NCBI GenBank assembly: GCA_001579985.1
Contig: LRSR01012674.1
Location: forward strand, 1-22,235
Length of the DNA stretch: 22,235 nucleotides
Source: Hypsibius dujardini
Taxonomy: Eukaryota; Tardigrada; Eutardigrada; Parachela; Hypsibiidae
Reading direction: 5' to 3'
Shown here: positions 8,701-20,500 of the stretch, one piece after another
How positions within the stretch are numbered: the stretch's first letter is position 1
Layout: each line of letters opens with the position of its first letter
Program-made: the position numbers and the translations under genes
The notes under the pieces: generated by a model
Told to the model about the DNA's origin: nothing
The model's database searches: none
Seen by the model: only the letters and a program-made list of their open reading frames with translations

Positions 8701-9316
8701 ATGGCTGGAGAAGATGTGCCCGCTGGAGACGCGGAGAAGGGAAAGAAGATCTTCGTCCAACGGTGTGCGCAATGTCACACCGTGGAGAAGGGAGGCAAGC
8801 ACAAAACCGGCCCTAACCTCAGCGGACTCTTCGGACGGAAAACCGGACAAGCACCGGGCTTCGACTACACGGAGGCCAATCTGAAAAAGGGCATCACTTG
8901 GGGCAAGGACACGATTTTCGTCTATTTGGAGAACCCGGCCAAATATATCCCAGGTTCGTTTATTTTTACCTGCTCTTTATGGTTCACTTCCTGATCGCTT
9001 GATACAGTCGTTGATCGCTTGATTAAGTCGTTGATCGCTTGATTAAATCGTTGATCGCTTGATCCAGTCGTTGATCGCTTGATTAAGTCGTTGATCGCTT
9101 GATTAAGTCGTTGATTGCTTCGTACAGTCTTTGATAGCTTGATACGGTCGTTGATCGCTTGATTAAGTCATTTGCTCACTTATGGCTGGTCTGGTAATTG
9201 ATCCATTGATTGATGTGATCTTCGTTGCAGGTACCAAAATGGTCTTTGCCGGATTGAAGAAGAAGGACGAGAGAGCCCATTTGATTGCCTATTTGGAGGA
9301 ATCGACGAAGAAATAA
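8701..9316 (+). CDS. CYCS: cytochrome c
   Basis: Exons 8701-8953 and 9231-9316, 112 aa, with a phase-1 intron inside Gly85. It carries electrons from complex III to IV in the mitochondrial intermembrane space and triggers apoptosome assembly in animals. The haem site is CAQCH (Cys22, Cys25, axial His26), and the second axial ligand is Met88 in [12 protein letters not shown]. Conserved [24 protein letters not shown] and the C-terminal helix [12 protein letters not shown] are intact, so this is a functional gene and not a processed pseudogene, since it has an intron. The start at 8701 is chosen because [16 protein letters not shown] is the usual animal N-terminus. An in-frame ATG at 8638 would add 21 hydrophobic residues not known in the family. 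Confidence 0.97.
8991..9170. repeat. intronic minisatellite, 9 copies of a 20-bp unit
   Basis: The unit TTGATCGCTTGATTAAGTCG repeats nine times with strict 20-bp spacing and no indels, filling about 65% of the 277-bp cytochrome c intron. Units 1, 4, 7 and 8 differ at a few bases (ATACAG, ATCCAG, CGTACAG, ATACGG). Confidence 0.95.
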
Positions 9317-9317
9317 A
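9312..9317 (+). terminator. AATAAA overlapping the cytochrome c stop codon
   Basis: The last codons AAG AAA TAA followed by A create AATAAA across the stop codon. Whether it is used is unknown. The next candidate downstream is ATTAAA near 9749. Confidence 0.3.
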
Positions 9318-9855
9318 GCGCTTGATCAGTTGGATCTGGATGGCGTGGGTTTTTGTTTTTGGGTACTGTGCTCTTTAATTTATGCAACAGAAGAATATGT
9401 GTGTTCGCCCTCTTCTTGGGAACTCCTCATCCTCCCCCTGTTGACGGGATATATTATTCTGGTGGTTTTCTCGGATAGTTCCTTGTCGGCTCGGTTGGAC
9501 TACAGTAGTGACTGAAGAAAATATTGTTTGATCTTCGTGAATTTCTGGCTGTCTAAATTTTCCGGAACCTTGAATGTCATCGGCCTTCCTTCTTTCATCT
9601 GCGCCAGACAAGGGCGGCTGCGTGCATTGCAGTTCCTTATCCTACTGCTATGTACAACTGTTCTCACGACACGGACCTACGACTACACTCGAGATATCAC
9701 TTCCCAGACTCAAAAAAATACAATCTTGTAAACATAACTCAGGCCATTATTAAAAACTATTCAGTCTGCCCTTGCTCAACCAAGCGTTCCGAATCTATCT
9801 GAAAGAATTATAGTTGAAAAACGAATTTACCACCTTTAGGAAGAGGCCTTTCTAC
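9317..9855. other. cytochrome c 3' flank, nothing further seen
   Basis: Contains the 3' UTR of cytochrome c and unremarkable AT-rich sequence. No coding frame with family resemblance was found on either strand. Confidence 0.5.
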
Positions 9856-9984
9856 CACAAACACATAGCGAAAACCTTGCGCTGACCGAATTAAGCACTT
9901 CAACTCGGAGGCTGTCTGCAACAGCCATGCACCGAGTGTAATGGCTTGACTCGGTTAGCGCAACGTTTTTGCTACACTTGTATG
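9856..9984. mobile_element. palindromic MITE-like hairpin element, copy 2
   Basis: TAGCGAAAACCTTGCGCTGA with CCGA (9866-9889) pairs with the sequence at 9951-9974 at 21 of 24 positions. A central GGCTGT/ACAGCC hairpin lies inside. Against copy 1, TGGC/GCCA at the outer arm has become TAGC/GCTA, a paired change that keeps the stem. It lies between the convergent 3' ends of cytochrome c and SMAP. The outermost ten or so bases are worn, so the ends are approximate. Confidence 0.75.
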
Positions 9985-10197
9985 CACACGCAGACGATGC
10001 TCGCAGTCGGATTAATTGACGTTATTACATCCGTGTCAATACAGCAATGGTGTTAGTACACTACAGCAGGACTGCGTCGTCATTTCAGGAAAAATAATAA
10101 TTACGGAATGAATTGCAAAACGGTTCAAAGCTCAAGTGTCTCGTGCAGGCAAAATAAAAATCGAACGGATTAACCTCCCCACAGAATCCGTGAATGC

Positions 10198-10296
10198 GTC
10201 AATCAGTCAATCAATCGATTTGCCAATCAGCCAATCAATCAATTAATCAATTTGCCAATCAGTCAGTCAATCAATCAGCCAATCAGCCAATCAAAA
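10198..10296. repeat. CAATCAGT/CAATCAATC-rich degenerate repeat
   Basis: A run of interrupted AATC tetramers with CCAATCAGCCAATC blocks, downstream of the SMAP stop on the minus strand. It is part of the (ATTG)n/(AATC)n family seen throughout the window. The rest of 9985-10395 shows nothing else. Confidence 0.8.
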
Positions 10297-10395
10297 GCGC
10301 AGATCTTTCAGGCTAAATGTGTCTCCTCCCCGCCACAGGAACTGAAAATCCAATCTGAAATGCTCCATAACAAAAAATCTTCATCGGCAAACACA

Positions 10396-11401
10396 TTAAA
10401 ACTCAATTAGTGGCTTGACATCAACGACGGGCGCCGGCGGCTGTGACTTCTGGGCCGTCGTGGCGGACGTTCTTTGCACAGCTGGTGCGGTCGGCTCATC
10501 GTTGAAATTGACATTCGAAGAGGAAGTTTTCTTCGAGGACGGTGCGGGCGCATTTTTGTCAACGTAGTTTTTACGTTCGTATTTATCGCGAATAAACTTC
10601 TCCAGCGCGTGGTCGGAGGAATCGGGACGGGAGTAGCGGTAGTTTTCCGGGATAAGAGCCTCGAATTTGTTAGCAGCCGCGGCATTTCCCATATTCTGAA
10701 ATGTATTATAGGAATCAAATCATTCGGGCACATTTCGAAACTATGAACGTGCAAAACGATCATGGAGCAAGAGGGTTCCATATCAGGGAAAAAACAGACG
10801 AACATAACTGGCAGTGATGCAAAACACTTAAGGAACCAATCAATCGATTGATTTGTACGGCAAAACTTAATGATTTTCCGGAGTCAGAGTCTAAGAAAAT
10901 GCAAAACAACAATCAATCTAATGATTTACCCTTTGACTAACAGATTAGACTAAGCCAAAAAGAAATGACTCAGTAGTTTTTGTTTCTCTTGGACGCTTTC
11001 GGAAATGTTAAAAAAAATTGTATTGAAGAACTTACACAAGTTTTGATATCATAGGCGCAAATAAATTTACTGAAGAATTTAAATGGGTTCTGGTATCGTA
11101 AGCACAAAAACAAGCGTTATTGGTGTTTTATTGGTGTTACCTGCATGGAGCTAATCTGCTCCTCCGTCCATGAATCCAGTCCGACCGATTTAACCCGCGA
11201 AATATGGGTGCCCAGATTTCGATGGATCCCGGCGCATCGGATGCAGAGGAAGACACCGAGATTCCAGGAGGCCCACCGCGGATTGCGGGCCCAACAGTCC
11301 GCACACTTTTTATTGCACTCCTCCTGCAGCATTTGATCGAGGATGACTTGGTACTGCGTTTGGTCGGCCTTCTTGGTGGCGGGGCCATTCTTGCTTGCCA
11401 T
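10396..11401 (-). CDS. SMAP: short SMAP-family Arf GTPase-activating protein
   Basis: Exons 11401-11141 and 10695-10396 (phase-0 intron), 186 aa. SMAP proteins stimulate GTP hydrolysis on Arf1/Arf6 and act in clathrin-dependent trafficking. The ArfGAP zinc finger is C33-x2-C36-x16-C53-x2-C56, followed by GIHRNLG with the catalytic Arg61 and [22 protein letters not shown], close to human SMAP1/2. The second exon gives [20 protein letters not shown] and [18 protein letters not shown]. Human SMAPs exceed 400 aa with a long tail bearing a clathrin box. Here only about 50 low-complexity Ser/Pro/Thr residues follow, ending in VKPLIEF, where LIEF resembles a clathrin box at the very C-terminus. The start has a good Kozak context (CACCATGG). 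The 445-bp intron holds a 16-bp palindrome (10838-10853) and little else. Confidence 0.92.
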
Positions 11402-12069
11402 GGTGATAGATGAACTAGATAGGGGCTAGATGAACTTGTTGCAGAGTGACAGGGAAACACACAGATTCGCGGATATGAAGACTGAAGAGGATCACGGATT
11501 TTGTGGGAGATCGAAAAAGTAAATCAAGTTGAGGGAAGCCACGAATTTTGAATCGAGTTACGACCGTTATTCGTGACAGCGAGTTTGGGTCGATAAGTGG
11601 AACAACTTTTTGCCGGCGGTGTTGTCAATCAATAAATCGATCGAATTCTCTCATCTCCATCACGGACGAAGAGATCGATTGCCACAATGTAACTGAAATG
11701 TATTAATGTATTAACTGCATTAATGTAACCAGTCTAATGTAACTTGCAACACAGGCAAGTTGTCAAGCGTTGCCTGCACTGAAATACGCGAGTACAGTAT
11801 GAGCAGATATGTGTGTGGGGAGAATTTAGCGTGTGACTCCGTCACTGCGTAATAACTCGCAGACTGTTTCCTTGCACCGCGACTCGATGCAATAATTAAG
11901 ATGGATCAGTAGCAAGATCAGCCAAAAATTGAGAATTAAGGTGTTTTTTAAACCATCGGATAGTCCGCAAGCGTTCTGTATATACAGGTTGAAAAAATAA
12001 GTATTGCATTAGAACTGAAAAAACAGGGTCACACTTCGGCGGCTTGTATTGCTCACTAAAATATTCTCC
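11402..12069. other. gap between SMAP start and RhoGEF stop
   Basis: SMAP 5' flank and RhoGEF 3' UTR, both on the minus strand. There are short ATTAATGTA-type repeats near 11698-11750. On the minus strand AATACA at 12050-12045, about 20 nt after the RhoGEF stop, is a weak poly(A) signal candidate. No gene is seen. Confidence 0.5.
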
Positions 12070-15000
12070 TCACAAATGCTGGACCTCCTCCTGGTCATCT
12101 GTAACGAAATGATGAGATTCAGCTAAAGCTGCTGGTTCCGCTGCCGACTCCTCGATAGCAGCCGCATCAGCAGGGGCAGTTGTGGCGTCCAGAGGAATGT
12201 CTACGCTCTCCACCGATATGCTGTCCGTGGCTTGTGGTATTTCCGATTCAGAATGTAAAGAGAGGAATGAAATGCGACTGTCCGGGCGTGGCGCGACCGC
12301 GCCGATGGGCGTCGGCGATCGAGATTCCGTGCGGGCAGAGACGAGCAGCTCCTTGGCAGTGGCAAGCTGTGCTCGAAGACGTTCATTTTCGGCGTCCTTG
12401 TCGCAGAGATACCGCATCAGAGTGGAGAGGTCGCTGTTGAGATTGGCCACCAATGGTTGGAGATCTTCCAGCGGGACACCGGGTTGCAGGGCAGGTATGG
12501 TCTGCACACTGACCGAAGTGAGTTTAACGACAGGACTGTCTACGGCGTCCCTAACGGAAGACTCCCCGTGATCCATGGCAATGCCGTGATCAAGCTCGTC
12601 CTCCAGCACACTAATGGTTAGGGAATCCTTTAAAAGGCGGATGAGCGAGCCAGTTTGAGTCATAAGGCGATGCATCAGCCGTTTTCCGTCGGGTGGCTGA
12701 GTAGAATCCTCCCCACCGGCAGATCGCGCAGCGGAAATTCCAAGTATTTCTGAGACGAGGCGCAACTTCGCGGTCAAGCCTTCTTCGACCTGTAACGGAG
12801 AAGTCAAACTGTACTGCAGACTAAACAAACCAACGGCAGAAAGGCACTAGTACACACCTGTTCATCGCTTCTTCTCAACTGTTCCATACTCGAAACGACC
12901 ACCTTGGCGTCTTCCAGCACGAAGGGTTCGGTGACGATGACGTCGGACGGTGAAGTGAGAGTCAGCCTTTCCAGGTGAGCATTTCTGGCTGCGTCATTCT
13001 GTAAGGCATCATCGTCATCGGACTGGGCATGGATGCCCGACTCCGTTTCTGCACTGATGATTGGAAGAGGCACGGTTATGCTGGCAGTCGCCGAGGTTGG
13101 GTACGCGGTCCGAATGGACTCATAATCATGCGAAACACGTGAGATTGCCTCCAAAATATACCTAAAATTGATGAAGACTTATAGGTTAAAGGCTTCTCAT
13201 CTGTCTCTTACCACCCTTGTGCCTGTCTGGCTGGCATTCGGCACTGTCTCGCTATTGCGTTCACTTGATCAAAACACACTCGATCTACAATACACGTACT
13301 TCTTCCACAGCTTCTGTTCCTTGTCGGAATTGGCTACCATTTCGTACATCTGTGGACCAGCGCTGAAACCGGAAGAGGTGCACTGGAACAGGAAAAAGGC
13401 ACGCGGATCGGTCGCCACGTCCCGCACGGAGAGACCATCCAAGCTGAGAATCGGTCCCCACGGCTTCTCGGTAGGCTTCTTGCTACTGTCGACGACAGTT
13501 ACCGGCGAGGCATGATACTTTAGCACAAGTTTGTCGTCCTGCTTCGTCACCAGCAGAAGCATCTTATTCAGAAGGATCACATGGAGATCGACTGTTTTCT
13601 GCTTCGACAGCCGCCACGTCAGGTCGCCATCAAAGAGCAGGCAGTACTTGGACAACTCCAGATCCTACAAAAGCGGAAATCTTCAAGTTCTGTCTGGCCC
13701 TTACTGAAAACAACGCAAAACTGGAAGACAATCATTGAAAGAAATACCTTGGAGTCCAATGCCCTTTTGTGTTGCGATTTCAAGTATGGAGCCATGTCGA
13801 TTTTCGACTGCAGTTCTTTCAAGCGATGAATATTGGCACTGTCATGTATTGCCTGATTAACGTAGTTCAAGATCTCCCGGCTCGATTCGAGGGCCACCTG
13901 CACTTTCTTTAATTCGGCCTTTTCTTCGTCAGTTTCGCCTGCAAAAAAAGCATTCCTTCTGAACTGGTCTGGTGGAATGAATATTCCCCATCACAAATGG
14001 CCTTACCGGGGGTATATTTAACCAGGTTCTGAAAGGAGAAGACGAAAGCATTACATCAAAGCTGTTAAATTTACGCAAAGAAAAAGTGCGGGTCCTACCT
14101 CCAACAGCAGCGGGTATTTGGTCAGCCGTTGCATGCCGGTCGGGATAATGTCCTACAAATAAACATATTCACTAAGCCGATAAACATGAAACTTCACGGT
14201 GATGTGCCAGTACCTTGAGCATTAACCGTCTGCACAAAGGGTTACTGGCAGCTTCCTCGAGGAACTTCACCAGCTTTGGATTTTTCACTTGGCTGTTTTT
14301 TAATACTTCCAAGGCGGCCGGTTGGTTGTGATTGAAGGCAGCTGCAGCGTTCTTGAACACCTTTCCACCGTGGCCAGCAAACCGGGAGAGCAGCATGTCA
14401 CCCACGTTGCCGATTAAAGTGCCAGAGCTCTTGAGGACTTTCATTTGCTCATTCAGTTCCACGTGAATTTGAATCATTTCTGCAAAAGAAAGCCGTTGTG
14501 AGATCAGACCGTCGGTTGTGAGGTCAGACCATCGATTGTGAGATCAAACCGTCGGTTGTGAGGTCAGACCGTCGATTGTGAGATCAAACCGTCGGTTGTG
14601 AAATCAGACCGTCGGTTGTGAGATCAAACCGTCGGTTGTGAGATCAGACCATCGGTTGTGAAATCAGACCGTCGGTTGTGAAATCAGACCGTCGGTTGCG
14701 AAGTCAGACCGTCGGTTGTGAAATCAGACCGTCGGTTAGGAGATCAAACCGTCGGTTGTGAGATCAGACCGTCGGTTGTGAGATCAGACCATCGGTTGTG
14801 AGATCAGACCATCGGTTGTGAAATCAGACCGTCGGTTGCGAAGTCAGACCGTCGGTTGTGAAATCAGACCGTCGGTTGCGAAGTCAGACCGTCGGTTGCG
14901 AAGTCAGACCGTCGGTTGCGAAGTCAGACCGTCGGTTGTGAGATCAGACCATCGGTTGTGAAATCAGACCGTCGGTTGTGAAATCAGACCGTCGGTTGTG

Positions 15001-15776
15001 AAATCAGACCGTCGGTTGCGAAGTCAGACCGTCGGTTGTGAGATCAGACCGTCGGTTGTGAAATCAGACCGTCGGTTGTGAGTTGCAGTCATAGGATTAC
15101 CTTCCAAATTGGTGAACACCTGATGGATGACATCTGGAGATAGCAACTGTTCACGAGATATGGGAACGAGGAAGACTTTGTAGAGCATTTTCAGCTTCCC
15201 GACGTGAGTCTGTTTGGAAAATAATAATATGATTGCCGTCGCATACTGTGTAGATCAATGATTTGATCAACGTACTTCACTATGCAGAATACAATTTTTC
15301 AGCAATCAAGCAATCAACATGATATCAAAGCAAGGGGATCGACGATTTAATGATATCGAATCCATTCTTTTCTCTATCTGATAAAACATCTGAATAATTT
15401 CACGGATCTTTTTGAATAATGTGGGTTCTGTAGTAAATTCCCCATTTTGAAGATCTTCGCCATTGACACTAATTACTATCCATTAACTACTATCATAACT
15501 ACCCCACATTAATCCTTTCACCTGTTCAGTATGGAAGAGTTCTGCCAACACCTCCTGTCGTTTCCGAGCTCGATTATCTGGAAAAAAGGTTACCCATCTT
15601 GCAACTGGGAGAACACGGCATCTGACGACGCTCAATCAGTCAGATTATCGAGTCGTAGACTATTTTGGAGTGCAAAAAAATACCGACAGACAAACAGACA
15701 GACATGCAGACAGACAGACAGACAGGCAGACAAACAAACAGACAGACAGACAGGTAGACAGACAGACAGACAACCC

Positions 15777-15827
<51 letters not shown>

Positions 15828-17505
15828 CGACATACAAACAAACAGACAGACAGACAGACAGAGACAGAGAGACAAACAGACAGAGAACAAGCAAACGAAT
15901 ATGGCAATCGCTCATGGTGAAAACCCTACCAAGCGCTTCGACGACAGACGGGTCGGTCAACATAGACTGCCAGTTAGGAATGTGGTCCGGATCGGCATCA
16001 AAATCCGGATCGTCTTCAAAAATTAGACTGGAATCGCTCGGTAAGGACTGCATCGAAACAGAGGAACTTCCCGAAACCGCCAAAGGTTTGCCGTTAAGCT
16101 CCGATAAATCGTCCATATCATCCCGATGGAAGTGTGCAGGATCGGACTTTTTCCGCACACCCGGTTTGATTTGAGCCTTTTTCTGGGCTTTGAGGGACTC
16201 TGATCGCCCGACCACCGTCAAAGGGACTTTTGGCGCCTTCTCCGTTGGTCCAATCGCTGCTACATCATTCGAGGGATCCTGCATTTTGCCGGACTCGAAC
16301 CGGTTGACTACTTGATTGACGTAGCCTTTCGGCTCGTCCCGGTTATCGGGGAGCACGTCTCCGGTCACGTCTGCCTCTTCCTTCTCGTCATGACCCTTTT
16401 TCGCGTTGGCAACTGCAAATAAGGAAGAAAATTCTCGTTATGAAACTCACACGAGCACAAACATAACAGGTGATCAAACAGAAAGTTAACCAAGTCTGAA
16501 CACAAAATATGCAAAATATTATAGAATGCAGCCGTGAATCAGACATCTCGACAAATTAAAAGTTCACCGAAACAAGGCACAGACAGCTAAGCAAGATTAT
16601 TTTAGACGAAATAATTTATTTCGAAATACGAAATAAATATTGTGGACAAACAGACAGACCAACGCAGTTAGAGCAGATTATGCGAGAGAGACAGGCGGAT
16701 AATCCCACAGACAAGTAAAAGAATGTTGATGGGATTAAGACTGGAGCATCTTGAGATAAGTCCGCGTAAAGCCACAAGTAAAAAGAGTGGAGAGAAAAAC
16801 ATAGACCAGGAAAAGCAGACTAAAGAGGGTCCTGCGAACTCACTGGCAGTCGGGCTGTTATTACTCCGCTTGCGGCCGAATATTCCAAAGGAATCCATGT
16901 TGATGAAAGAGCGGCGTTCCTTTTTCTCGCCCACACACATTTCTTCCACATTTTTTAGGCATCCTCGATGTGATGTAAACTCACACGACGTGCACTGCAG
17001 TCCTTGCGGTCCCACTCCCCACAGTACCGTGTTGCACACCACGCAAAAGTTCAACGACGTGAATGAAACCGAGGCGAACTGATGGCCGCTGACGTTAACC
17101 GCTTTCTTTGACTTGTCTTTCAACTTGAACCTAAAAATAACAAAATCATGCCAAATGGTGTTAGAATGCTATGGAGGAGATGGAATTCCGCTGCACACAG
17201 GCGACGGTCACTGGGACTAGTGAGCCAATCAAGTGAAGTAAATTAGCCCGTCCCATCTGAACAGAATATTCTTGCACCCGTATAATAAATCTCTTTCAGG
17301 AATTGTCCTATCGCTAATGGAATCAGTCAACGGAAAAACTAATTTAAGATACGCAGTACGTACAAATGCGGTCCACTGCCATGAACAGAACCACGCACAG
17401 GGGAGAGGACTAAGAACCAAAATAAACAGACCAGCCAATAGACAGACCGAAGGATCGAGAGACACACCGAAAGAGAGACGAACAAGAGAGTCAGAAGAAC
17501 AGGCG

Positions 17506-17575
<70 letters not shown>

Positions 17576-20500
17576 TATGCAAGTAGGCAGGCAGGAGGAC
17601 AGACAGACAAATATGCAAATCGACAGGCAGACAGGTAGACAAAAGGATGACCTTGAGGTATGGCGAACAAGAAATACACAAGTACCCTGTACCCAGACAC
17701 CCACCAAGTTGAACGAACTTCGGAGGAAAGAATAAGTCGATAATGTTCTGAATTGATAGAATGCAACGACGTTATTAAGGAAGAAGAATCAATCAGCGAC
17801 ACAAAACATCAATTCCAAGCGCAAATGGGAAGCCAGCCAGTGAGCAGGCAATAATGGCACCCTTGAACTTAACCCTCAATAAAAACACATACCATCGAGC
17901 CAATAGAAGCTTTCAATCTCTGGCAGTTGGCGATATTTAAAGACCAACGGAAGCGAGGAGACGATCAAAGCACAAAAAGTCATTAAAAAACGTCATTCAA
18001 CCCACTCGAGGGGCGTAAATTCAGTCCCTGAAGGGCCGGGAAATCACGCAATACTCCACTCACTTTGACTTGTCTTTCTGTACAAGCAGCGGCCATTTGT
18101 CCACCAAGTACGACCCGTCGCGCCCCATGGCTTTGACGCCGTTGACTTTCAAAAAAGTGGCGAGCGCACATCCAATCGCCGCCTGTCGGTCCGATCGATT
18201 CTCCGGCTCATCTGGGCTGGCCACCGTTATCGCTTCCAGATGACCGACCAAGACACGATCCATAACTTCGCGCATTTTATCCGGCGCATGCACTGCCTCC
18301 TCCAGCTCAATGTCAGTGAGGTTGTTGGTGAAGAGCGTATGCAAGCCTTGGATTCGTTTCTGCTGAAATTCCGCGAGCCGGGCTTTGATGACATGTAGAG
18401 CGATTAATCTGGCACTGGTGAAAACATCACGCAGAACGTCCTCACGATCAGGCTTGGCCAGGACCTCGTCGATCGCGTTGACAATGTCGATTGGATTCTT
18501 ATCCCCACACGGCACATTGTTCAGGAGATCCAGTGGGGAATTGGGAACGATGAAAGTGAAATGAATTTCAAAAGCCCATCGTAGGATTTCCTGTAAGGAG
18601 AACAAAAAGGCCCTCATTTGTTGGAACACATTTTGATTGCCTGTTGGTCGGACGTGAAGCTTAAGTCGACTTCCAAGTCTCTCAACACGATGTCTCCAAT
18701 GGTTATCACCGATAATCAGGTGATGTTCATCTGCGACCGACATACCTTGGAAGTGCCTTTTGGGTAAATATCCGTAATGAGATGAAACAGCAACGCCACC
18801 ACATCGTCACTCGGGGGTTGGAATAAGTAATTGATAAAGACCGCTAAATGCGGAAGACTCCGTTGCAAGGTAGAATAGTCCGAAAAAGGCCCCTGACTGA
18901 TGCTGAAGCTGGTGTGCTCCTCCGCAGTCATCACATTCACTTGCCGGATCTGCTGCACTCGCAGGGGGCCGGCGGACATGCCGCTAAAAGATCCGGACTT
19001 GGGAACAACACGTTGACTGCTTCGGTGCAACGGTTGCTGACCATCGCCGGGGTAAGGCGGCGGCGGCGTACCGGACGGGGCCACAAAATCACTGACATCT
19101 TGGAGGGAATTATTGGCGTTACGACCACGCTTGACCGGTAAGGCAGGGGGTAACTCATCGGGAAAGCTGTTCTGCCGATGCAACTGATCCACCGTCACGA
19201 TCTGATCAATCGACTGGGCTGACGTGAGCGCCATGCGGTTCACGCCGGCGTGCACGACTTCGGGATTGGAGCGCCGGCGGTGCAGTCCAGTCGGTGCGGT
19301 CGACGTTCGCGATCCACGAAAGCTGGCATCGTCCTGATAACCAGGTATCCGTTCGATTGGAGGAGGCGTCGGGGGTTGTGTGCGACTCTTCGGGCCTGAA
19401 TGAAACAAGAATAAAACAATTAAAGATACAATAAATTTCATAATTACATACCCGGGGCAGAAAAAACCTGATTTTTAATCACCAGACCAGACAGCCAGAC
19501 CGATCAGGCAGCCAGACCGACCAGGCAGCCAGACCGGTCGATCAGACAAAGCAATCGATCAATTTCACATCTACATCACGAATGATACAAACGATCCTCA
19601 TAGGCTCATACCATTCGCTGGCGGTTTCTTCTGAACTTCTTCCACCGTGCTGAGCTCCCTCTGATGGTCCTGCCCGTTCGAATAGGCCGGATTCATGAGC
19701 TGATGGTTCCCATTGGTCGTAGCACCAGCAGCCGGCGGGATCGTGACTACGTAGGTTCTAAACACAGTCATCGCAACATGTGTCTCTGATTTTATTAAAT
19801 CAACCACTCCAGTGTGGTTCTCATCAGTCACGAGTTTGCCGTTCACTTTGATGATCCGGTCGCCAGTTTGCAGGCCCGCCATGGCAGCGGAACCGTTAGG
19901 AGTGACGGATTGAACGAAGACGGGATTGTCCCCTGTTGACGAAAAGAAATATTACCACTTATGTACTCATGTCCAAATATACGAAAAATCTTATTTAAAT
20001 TCAACCATGAATGAAAATCCAATTCCCTTAATGAAAGAATGATAACTAATGACTGTACACATGGTCGAGGTAAACCTAATTAACAGATAGTGGGAATGGG
20101 AGTTGAGTACATGAATTAGATGGTAACAAGACTCAAATAAGCTGGCGAGTCAGAGTCCGATTAAATCAACTTCGAGGCATGTCAAAAGTCTGAAAATGTT
20201 CCCCCCCCCTCCCTCTAAAATAATAAAACCAGAAAACAATAATAAATAAGCTCGTCAATGAAAATGCGATGAAATTTCTTTAAACTTAATACTGAATGTA
20301 CAATTATATATGAAATCCTTCGGACCGACAGCGACTGTCAGTGAACAGGTAACTTCCGCAGCAATTAATCAGACAATCAATCAATCAGACAATCAATCCA
20401 TGCTTTTAGATTTGGACAAAACTGGCTGAGTGATGTGACTCAATCTTACAAGTTCTAAGTTGCTTTCGAATTACTCAATGTTCTGCCTCGGATGTCCTGA

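Noticed and set aside
10838-10853. 16-bp perfect palindrome AATCAATCGATTGATT in the SMAP intron
   Set aside because: It is a chance or slippage product of facing AATC/GATT tetramers that are common throughout the window.
14491-15080. CRISPR-like regular repeats
   Set aside because: The 20-bp units are directly adjacent with no spacers, lie in an intron of an animal gene and vary by point changes; this is a minisatellite.
16283-16300. tRNA B-box-like GACTCGAACC sequence
   Set aside because: It lies inside a conserved RhoGEF coding exon and no A box or cloverleaf surrounds it.
15632-16368. long open frames of SVCL or DRQT repeats on both strands
   Set aside because: These are translations of (GACA)n in all frames. 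Only the part upstream of the donor at 15929 on the minus strand is real RhoGEF exon 6.
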